A stretch of DNA of 64,000 nucleotides from CAZWLD01 sp964634685 (lineage in GTDB: Bacteria; Bacillota_I; Bacilli_A; Acholeplasmatales; JAEDCM01), in contig CAZWLD010000007.1 of assembly GCA_964634685.1 (NCBI GenBank), positions 1 through 64,000 on the forward strand. The letters are read 5' to 3'. A model generated the notes under the pieces. The model was not told where the DNA came from, did not search any database, and worked only from the letters and a program-made list of their open reading frames with translations. Shown piece by piece: positions 58,008 to 64,000 of the stretch. The stretch's first letter is position 1. Each line of letters begins with the position of its first letter. Position numbers and translations under genes: made by a program.

Positions 58008-60005
58008 GTGAAAGTACTTACTAGAAAATCAGACATTACTATTAACAACAGAAAAATGCGTGTCGGTGAGTTGATCACAAATCTTAAGAGTTTACCTTCA
58101 ACAGAAGTTCGTGACTTTTTTATCAAACAAAAGAAGATGATTCCAAGACAAGTTCGTATGGATGTATTAAAGGGAATCATTGATACTCAGCTTAAGGATA
58201 AAAAGGTAGCTGGTACTTTAACTGATGAGATGAACTATCGTATGAATTGGTATAACAAATTCAGTGAATACCAATATGAAAATTTATTAGCATACTTCAA
58301 TAATCCTACTTTAACAGATTTATTCAAGGAGGAGCTTTGGTTAGCCATTGTTTGTCGTCATGACGATTTATCAATTGATGACATTACTCTTTTCACACTT
58401 TACCAAAAGAGTATCAACTTCAAAATTCAATCAGATAATAATGAGGATTTGAAGGAATATAATCGTACAATGGATTGTATCTTCTATGATGAACCAGGTG
58501 CTATTGACGGTTTAAAATATGATGATTTCCGTGAAAATTTATTGCAAAGCTCTACTCTTGTTGAGCTAAGAGAGATTGGTACAAAATATGGAATTGATGT
58601 TCCTCGTCGTATCAAGAAAAATGAGCTTATGGATATCATTATTGACGAGCTTAAGCAAGCTGGTAAAATGAATGATGAATTAGAAGAAAAGATCAAAAAG
58701 ATGTCAGTAGTAGGACTTCAAAGATTGGCTAAGGATAATGATATCAAGGCTTCAATTGAATTGAAGAAGGGTGACATCATTGAATATATCATTAAATTTA
58801 TGAGTGTTCCTGAGGTACCAGGCGCTGAAAAAGCAACAATTACTGAACCAGTTCTTCAAGAGGAAGAAGAGGTTGAGGAGACTCAAGAGGCTCAGCCAGA
58901 TGCAATGGAAGAGGTTGATTACAGTAAGATTGATATTGCTGATTTATTTGCCCCTGAGGTTGAGGAAACAAAGACAAAGGATCCAGATGTTATTGTTCCT
59001 GACGCTATCGTAAATGATGAACCAATTTATGATGATGGTGGAATGATGGATATGCCTTTTGATGATGTCGATATGGGCATTGAAATGGGTATGGATATGG
59101 ATACTGGTAGTATGATGGACGATACTCCTGCAGCAGATTCATCATCTGATCAAACTGTTAATGAGGGTGCTGATCCACTTGATGGCATTGATGCCGCTGA
59201 CCTCGATATCTTTATGGATACTCCAAGCAATGGACCAGACGCTGTATTCCAATTTGAAAATACAAATTATGAAGAGCCAAGTGTTACGGCTGCTCCTAAC
59301 ACAAATATGTTTGATGAATCTCCATCTTCTAATCAAGCGCAAATGAATGGCTTCAAGAGCGAATTAAATGAATTTAACCGTAAGCTTGAAAGCTTATTAG
59401 CCTTCCAAATGAAGATGCTTGAAAAGAATCAAAATCAAGCTAGTTCTTCTGGTGAAAAGAAAGCAGATAATAAAAGTACTAAGGAAAGTGCTGGTGGCGA
59501 TTTATTTACAATTGTTCAAAACGAGGTTAAGGAAGAAAAAATCAACCAAGCTCGTGGTCTTGATGAATTAAGAAAGATGGCTGAAGCAAACGGTGGTGTA
59601 ATGCCAGGTGTTAAGGGTGCTCCAATTGTTCAGGATTCTTATTTACCAAGCAAGAAAGAACAAGAAAAAGAAAATAAACGTAAGGCTAAGGAAAGAGAAA
59701 GAGCAAAGAAGTTCATGTCTAAGGAAGAGCTTGAATTTACTCTTGAACAAGAAAGAAGAGAAAAAGAAGCAGCTAAGCGTCTTCGTGATGCTGAAAAGGC
59801 TAAAAAGGAAAATACAATGGGTTCTGGACACAAGTCACCTCTTGTAAAAGTCGTTATTGCTTTAGCAGTTATCTTGATTGTTATTTTAATCTTCTTATTA
59901 GTTGTTTACTTCTTATGTCATGAAGGAATTGTCAAGGATGGAATTTTAAGAGATATTTATAACTTCTTCCGCGATATCCGTGATACCTTATCAGGTAAAA
60001 AATAA
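58008..60005 (+). CDS. Large tail-anchored protein with SAP/Rho-N-like repeats, unknown
   Basis: A 665-residue protein I cannot assign. The helical N-terminal 265 residues contain two, perhaps three, SAP/Rho-N-like motifs (ELREIGTKYGIDVPRRIKKNEL near 185-206; GLQRLAKDNDIKASIELKKGD near 236-256), a fold that often binds nucleic acid. Then come a long acidic, disordered Met/Asp-rich region (about 280-455), a Lys/Glu-rich coiled coil (about 545-605), one transmembrane helix (about 612-636) and a short C-terminal tail. GTG 58008 is the start: GAGGTGGAG at 57996-58004 precedes it and an ATG 39 bases upstream lies at the transcription start. It has its own promoter and sits between cotE and mutS, adjacent in Bacillus. 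Confidence 0.85.
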   Translation: MKVLTRKSDITINNRKMRVGELITNLKSLPSTEVRDFFIKQKKMIPRQVRMDVLKGIIDTQLKDKKVAGTLTDEMNYRMNWYNKFSEYQYENLLAYFNNPTLTDLFKEELWLAIVCRHDDLSIDDITLFTLYQKSINFKIQSDNNEDLKEYNRTMDCIFYDEPGAIDGLKYDDFRENLLQSSTLVELREIGTKYGIDVPRRIKKNELMDIIIDELKQAGKMNDELEEKIKKMSVVGLQRLAKDNDIKASIELKKGDIIEYIIKFMSVPEVPGAEKATITEPVLQEEEEVEETQEAQPDAMEEVDYSKIDIADLFAPEVEETKTKDPDVIVPDAIVNDEPIYDDGGMMDMPFDDVDMGIEMGMDMDTGSMMDDTPAADSSSDQTVNEGADPLDGIDAADLDIFMDTPSNGPDAVFQFENTNYEEPSVTAAPNTNMFDESPSSNQAQMNGFKSELNEFNRKLESLLAFQMKMLEKNQNQASSSGEKKADNKSTKESAGGDLFTIVQNEVKEEKINQARGLDELRKMAEANGGVMPGVKGAPIVQDSYLPSKKEQEKENKRKAKERERAKKFMSKEELEFTLEQERREKEAAKRLRDAEKAKKENTMGSGHKSPLVKVVIALAVILIVILIFLLVVYFLCHEGIVKDGILRDIYNFFRDIRDTLSGKK

Positions 60006-60014
60006 ATATAATGT

Positions 60015-60040
60015 GGCGCTAGAAATAGCGCCTCTTATTT
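60015..60040 (+). terminator. Terminator-like hairpin before mutS
   Basis: GGCGCT (60015-60020) pairs with AGCGCC (60027-60032). The following TCTTATTTG is a poor T tract, so it may be leaky or a processing site. Confidence 0.6.
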
Positions 60041-60059
60041 GTATAAAAGGAGCGTTTTT

Positions 60060-62621
60060 ATGGATTATAAGGATATAGATCGAGAACAATATACTCCGAT
60101 GATGCAACAATATTTGGATATTAAAAAGGATTATTTAGATACAATTGTTTTTTTTCGTCTTGGTGATTTTTATGAAATGTTTTTTAATGATGCAATAGTG
60201 GCATCAAAGGAGCTAGAAATCGCTTTGACGGGAAAGGATGCCGGAGCTAAAGAGCGTGTTCCGATGTGTGGTATTCCTCACCATGCCGCAACCCTATATA
60301 TTGAGAGATTGATTGAAAAGGGCTATAAAATTGCCATTGTTGAGCAGGTTGAGGATCCAAAAGAGGCTAAGGGTATTGTTAAAAGAGATGTCGTTAAGCT
60401 GATTACGCCTGGAACAATTATTGAGGATGGTAGTATCAAGGAAAATGAAAATAATTATTTAGTGGCTGTCAAAGAGGCAAGAGGATTTTTCATTTTGGCA
60501 TATTCCGATTTTTCAACGGGTGAAAATTATATTACCACAATTCCTTATGATTTGGATTATTTGGTTAGTGAATTAAATTCATTAAAAACGAAAGAAATTA
60601 TTGTTTCCTCGAGCTTTGATAAAAAGACGATTGAAAGATTACAAAAAAATTATTATATCTTGGTTTCTTTCTGTGATGAATCAAAAATTCCTAGTTATCT
60701 CGAAGGCTTGGTTTCTGATATTGATAATAAGGAAATGATTGAAACCTTTGGAATGCTTTTGAATTATATTTTGAAAACGCAAAAACGAGAATTGATGCAT
60801 TTACAAAAGCTAGCAATTTATCAATCATCACAGTTTCTTAGAATTGATGTTCATTCGAAAAGAAACCTGGAGATTTTTACAACCCTAAGAAACAACCAAA
60901 AAATGGGTTCTTTATTATGGCTTATCGATCATTGTAATACCGCTATGGGATCGCGTGAGCTTCATAAGTGGCTTGAAAGACCTCTTTTGAATAAAAAGGA
61001 TATTGTTGATCGCCAAGATATAATTGAAGACATTATGAAGAATTATTTGATCAAGGAGGATATTAAGGAAAACCTTAAAAATGTCTATGACCTTGAAAGA
61101 ATTGTTGGGCGAATTTCTTATGGTAATGCTAATGCTAAGGATTTAGTTCAGCTTCGTCATTCCTTAGAAAATATCCCTAAGCTTAAGGAATTAGTATTAA
61201 GCTTAAGCTCCAATGTTGCCCAAGAATTAGGGCAAAAGATTAATCCACTTCGAGATTTATATGATTTATTAATGAAGGCCGTTGTTGATAATCCACCTTT
61301 AACAATTAAGGAGGGAGGTATTATCAAGGATGGATTTAATGAAGAGCTTGATAATATTAGGATTGCTAAACACAATGGAAAGAATTGGATCATTGACCTC
61401 GAACAAAAGGAAAAAGAAAGAACGGGAATCAAAAATTTAAAGATTGGCTACAACCGTGTTTTTGGTTATTATATTGAAATTTCGAAAGGAAACTTAGATT
61501 TGCTTCCGGAGGATTCATCTTATGAGCGTAAGCAAACCTTAGCTAACGCCGAAAGATTTGTGACGAAGGAGCTAAAGGAACAAGAGGCTTTAATTTTAGG
61601 TGCAGATGATAAAATCATTAAGCTTGAATATGAAATCTTTTTGTCTTTGCGTGATTTTGTTTCGGAAAAAATTTCTGACCTTCAGGCTTTAGCTAAAATC
61701 ATTAGTCAGATTGATGTCTATTGTTCGTTAGCTGATGTATCGGAAAAAAATGGCTATGTACGGCCAATTATCACTGATGGAAGAGACATAAATATTGTTA
61801 ATGGGCGTCATCCTGTCATTGAAAAGGTAATGGATAAAACCTTTGTGGCGAATGATGTCGTTGTTAATAAGTATAATACATTGCTTATTACCGGCCCTAA
61901 TATGAGCGGTAAATCGACCTATATGCGTATGCTTGCCGTGATAGCGATTATGACCCAAATCGGAATGTTTGTCCCAGCTGATTACGCTTTGATGCCGATT
62001 TTTGATCAAATATTTACAAGAATTGGCGCATCCGATGACTTAGTAAGTGGTCAATCGACCTTTATGGTTGAGATGCTTGAGGCGAATAATGCTATTAGCA
62101 ATGCGACGAAAAATAGCTTGATTTTATTTGATGAAATTGGACGTGGTACCGCTACCTATGATGGTATGGCCTTGGCTCAAGCTATTATTGAATATGTTCA
62201 TGAAAAGATTGGCTGCACGACCCTCTTTTCAACGCATTATCATGAATTAATTCAATTAGAAAATACCTTAAAGCGTTTAAAAAATGTCCATGTAACCGCA
62301 AAGGAAGAAAATAAGGGAGTTGTTTTCCTTCATAAGGTTTTAGATGGACCAACCGACAAATCATATGGAATTAATGTTGCTCAGCTTGCGCATTTGCCAA
62401 GAGCTTTAATTGAGCGTAGTAAGCAAATTTTAGAGCATTTGCAGGCTAATAATAAGCAAACTGTCGAGCTTGATTTATTTAATTTTGATGATTATGAGGA
62501 AAAGAAAGAGGAAGAAATCAATCCAATTATTAAGGAAATAAGTTCACTTGATGTGGATAGTCTTTCTCCGATTCAGGCTTTAAATTATTTATATGAGCTT
62601 AAGAAAAAGATTTCTAATTAG
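60060..62621 (+). CDS. mutS: DNA mismatch repair protein MutS
   Basis: An 853-residue mismatch-recognition ATPase. The mismatch-reading motif FYE is at residues 37-39 (GDFYEMFF). GIPHHAATLYI, the clamp and lever helices, and the ATPase with Walker A TGPNMSGKSTYMR, LFDEIGRGTATYDGMALA and STHYHEL are intact. Length is normal. ATG 60060 has AAAGGAG upstream; 21 bases of in-frame sequence before it overlap that site. Bacillus mutS is followed by mutL, but here the next gene is unrelated. Confidence 0.98.
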   Translation: MDYKDIDREQYTPMMQQYLDIKKDYLDTIVFFRLGDFYEMFFNDAIVASKELEIALTGKDAGAKERVPMCGIPHHAATLYIERLIEKGYKIAIVEQVEDPKEAKGIVKRDVVKLITPGTIIEDGSIKENENNYLVAVKEARGFFILAYSDFSTGENYITTIPYDLDYLVSELNSLKTKEIIVSSSFDKKTIERLQKNYYILVSFCDESKIPSYLEGLVSDIDNKEMIETFGMLLNYILKTQKRELMHLQKLAIYQSSQFLRIDVHSKRNLEIFTTLRNNQKMGSLLWLIDHCNTAMGSRELHKWLERPLLNKKDIVDRQDIIEDIMKNYLIKEDIKENLKNVYDLERIVGRISYGNANAKDLVQLRHSLENIPKLKELVLSLSSNVAQELGQKINPLRDLYDLLMKAVVDNPPLTIKEGGIIKDGFNEELDNIRIAKHNGKNWIIDLEQKEKERTGIKNLKIGYNRVFGYYIEISKGNLDLLPEDSSYERKQTLANAERFVTKELKEQEALILGADDKIIKLEYEIFLSLRDFVSEKISDLQALAKIISQIDVYCSLADVSEKNGYVRPIITDGRDINIVNGRHPVIEKVMDKTFVANDVVVNKYNTLLITGPNMSGKSTYMRMLAVIAIMTQIGMFVPADYALMPIFDQIFTRIGASDDLVSGQSTFMVEMLEANNAISNATKNSLILFDEIGRGTATYDGMALAQAIIEYVHEKIGCTTLFSTHYHELIQLENTLKRLKNVHVTAKEENKGVVFLHKVLDGPTDKSYGINVAQLAHLPRALIERSKQILEHLQANNKQTVELDLFNFDDYEEKKEEEINPIIKEISSLDVDSLSPIQALNYLYELKKKISN

Positions 62622-62772
62622 AATTTATACAATGTTTGTGTAAGTATTTATTTTAAAGAATATTACTATTATTGAATATTATTTATTAAGGTTTTATAGT
62701 TAGGGTGTCAATAAAATTGGTATTGCTAAAAAAAATATATTATGCTAAAATTACTTTGATAGGAGTGTTAAT

Positions 62773-63087
62773 ATGGCAAAGAATAATGATAAGATTGTCA
62801 TTGATGAAAAGACCATTCGTAGGGAAATGAAGCAAAGACAACTTAGTAATGATAAAGAATATATTAAAAAAACAAGTATTATAAGGATTGTAATCGCAAG
62901 CATAATTGCCTTAGCTTCCATTGCTTTAATGATTGTGGTAATTTGCTTTACTCACGATAAGCCATACTTCGGATTTGGCTATTGGGCTGGTATTTTAGCA
63001 TTTTATTTATGCCATAAATCGCGAAAGGTGATTATGAAGGCTTTAGGTGAGATTAAAAAATTAAATAATCCATTTAATTTTGTTTAA
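62773..63087 (+). CDS. Small two-helix membrane protein, unknown
   Basis: A 104-residue protein with a charged, basic N-terminal 35 residues, two transmembrane helices (IRIVIASIIALASIALMIVVI and FGYWAGILAFYLC) and a basic C-terminus. Both ends are probably cytoplasmic. I do not recognise a family. AGGAGTG at 62761-62767 is the ribosome binding site; the 62622-62772 stretch before it is A+T-rich with no clear terminator for mutS. Confidence 0.72.
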   Translation: MAKNNDKIVIDEKTIRREMKQRQLSNDKEYIKKTSIIRIVIASIIALASIALMIVVICFTHDKPYFGFGYWAGILAFYLCHKSRKVIMKALGEIKKLNNPFNFV

Positions 63088-63130
63088 AATATTTACAAAA
63101 AAATTTTTTTGTGATAAACTTAATATAGTA

Positions 63131-63187
63131 GTACAGGTTGTACAACGAGTATAAATTTAATATTGTTTATACTCGTTTTATTTTTTT
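63131..63187 (+). promoter_or_regulatory. Inverted repeat and terminator in front of the TrmB-type gene
   Basis: A GTACA/TGTAC inverted repeat (63131-63143) is followed at once by a perfect 12-bp hairpin, AACGAGTATAAA (63144-63155) with TTTATACTCGTT (63166-63177), and a T-rich run to 63187 that leads straight into the GGAGG of the next gene. It is either the terminator of the preceding gene or a leader attenuator; the small palindrome may be an operator. Confidence 0.65.
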
Positions 63188-63200
63188 GGAGGTTTTATTC

Positions 63201-63998
63201 ATGGATGAAATGTTAAGTAATTTACAAAAGATTGGTTTTACAAAGCTCGAATCAGAAATCTATTTAGATTTAATAAAGAACTCTGGCCTTACAGGCTATC
63301 AAATTGCCAAAAATTTAAATATCAGCCGTTCATCTGTTTATCCAACGCTTGATGCAATGTATAAGAAAGGCTATATTTTATTAGTTCAGGGTGATGCCCA
63401 AACTTATGTTGCGGAGGATTCTGAGGTTTTAATTAGCAGACTAAAAAGAGATTTTAAGACAAGTGCGGATTCCTTAGATGCCCAGCTTAAAAGCATCAAG
63501 GTCGGAAATATTGAAGAGAGATTTATCAATATTAGTGGGTTTGATCAAATGATTACCAAGACCAAGGAGCTAATGCGTCAAGCTCAAAAGGAAGTAATAA
63601 TGAACATTAACGGTGGAATCAGCTATCTTCGTGATGAGATTATTGCTCTTAGGAAAAGAAATGTTCGCGTTGTCATTTTTTCCTTTATGGATTTAGATGT
63701 CAAGGGCTTGGATGTTGAATTTTATACGCATAAAATGGTTTCAAGAAACGATTTATCGCGTATTATGATTGTTGTTGATTATAAACAAACATTAGTTGCG
63801 GATATTTATGATGAAAGACCAATTTGGCTAGGTGTTTTGACGAATAACCCATTAATGACATCAATTGTTAATGAGCATATTCATCATGATATATATTTAT
63901 TATTATATGAACAAAAAAACGGAACGAGCTTATTTGATAATCACAAGCTTTATACTTTGATGGAAAAAGAAAGGAATGTGAAGAAGTGTGGACTTTAA
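63201..63998 (+). CDS. TrmB-family transcriptional regulator
   Basis: A 265-residue regulator with an N-terminal winged helix (KLESEIYLDLIKNSGLTGYQIAKNLNISRSSVYPTLDAMYKKGYI), a short coiled coil and a C-terminal phospholipase D-like effector domain (QAQKEVIMNINGG, RNVRVVIFSFMD, IMIVVDYKQTLVAD). TrmB-like proteins usually sense sugars or maltodextrins and control transport genes; the targets here are outside the window. ATG 63201 has GGAGG eight bases upstream. The gene ends two bases from the window edge. Confidence 0.9.
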   Translation: MDEMLSNLQKIGFTKLESEIYLDLIKNSGLTGYQIAKNLNISRSSVYPTLDAMYKKGYILLVQGDAQTYVAEDSEVLISRLKRDFKTSADSLDAQLKSIKVGNIEERFINISGFDQMITKTKELMRQAQKEVIMNINGGISYLRDEIIALRKRNVRVVIFSFMDLDVKGLDVEFYTHKMVSRNDLSRIMIVVDYKQTLVADIYDERPIWLGVLTNNPLMTSIVNEHIHHDIYLLLYEQKNGTSLFDNHKLYTLMEKERNVKKCGL

Positions 63999-64000
63999 TC

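Noticed and set aside
1..64000. Mycoplasma-type genetic code (TGA as Trp)
   Set aside because: TGA ends alaS, murE, mraY, cotE, comEA and others at expected lengths, with ATGA overlaps.
1..64000. CRISPR array or prophage
   Set aside because: No regularly spaced repeats of 25-40 bases in series and no structural phage genes were seen.

Overview
The window is about 64 kb of low-G+C DNA (by eye roughly one third G+C) from a Bacillota-type bacterium in the Bacilli lineage, probably a reduced-genome relative of Erysipelotrichia or Mollicutes. TGA is used as a stop throughout (for example murE, mraY, cotE, alaS), so this is the standard bacterial code, not the mycoplasma code. Peptidoglycan synthesis genes are present, and MurE carries a DNPR motif typical of meso-diaminopimelate enzymes. 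At least four genes belong to the endospore programme (a SigK-like sigma factor, the Gpr spore protease, SpoVS and the coat protein CotE), so the organism forms endospores or recently descended from one that did.

Layout. 1-1.5 kb: AT-rich noncoding DNA and two unrecognised genes. 1.6-5.4 kb: a small gene, a secreted endonuclease I-type nuclease and a lipoprotein metalloprotease. 5.4-9.7 kb: a LytTR/DUF3021 pair, an ABC exporter, and DUF3737 and DUF5662 genes. 9.65-10.64 kb: an accessory islet with an AbiEi-like antitoxin and only the first 26 codons of its AbiEii-like toxin, bracketed by 42-bp direct repeats. 10.6-13.6 kb: a ferrous-iron (Feo) operon behind palindromic sites. 13.7-25.4 kb: CRM protein, murE-mraY-murD, plsC, nadD-nadE, mnmA, recD2 and a small membrane protein. 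25.4-28.4 kb: a PerM/YtvI permease and an AAA ATPase/RloB pair resembling AbiL-type defence. 28.5-36.6 kb: an alanine T-box, alaS, ruvX, a DUF1292 gene, trmR, two U32 genes, a divergent superoxide dismutase, a YgjP-like metallopeptidase and greA. 36.6-37.3 kb: the SigK-like sigma gene. 37.3-46 kb: yqeG-yqeH-yqeK-rsfS-yqeM-comEA-comEC-holA-rpsT-gpr. 46-63 kb: an HD protein, pgsA, recA, a Thr-rich membrane protein, a GGDEF protein, rny-ymdB-spoVS, a DUF4143 ATPase islet beside tRNA-Pro, then miaB-ymcA-cotE, a 665-residue unknown membrane protein, and mutS. The window closes with a small membrane protein and a TrmB-type regulator.

Three long blocks keep the gene order known from Bacillus subtilis (alaS to greA; yqeG to gpr; pgsA-recA-rny-ymdB-spoVS-miaB-ymcA-cotE-mutS). 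Departures from that order therefore stand out: nadD has moved beside nadE, aroE, yqeI, comEB, spoIIP and cinA are missing from their usual slots, and a large unknown gene lies between cotE and mutS. The two repeat-flanked islets are the clearest signs of recent gene gain and loss. Both pairs of repeats are 42 bp and include a transcription terminator or one arm of it.
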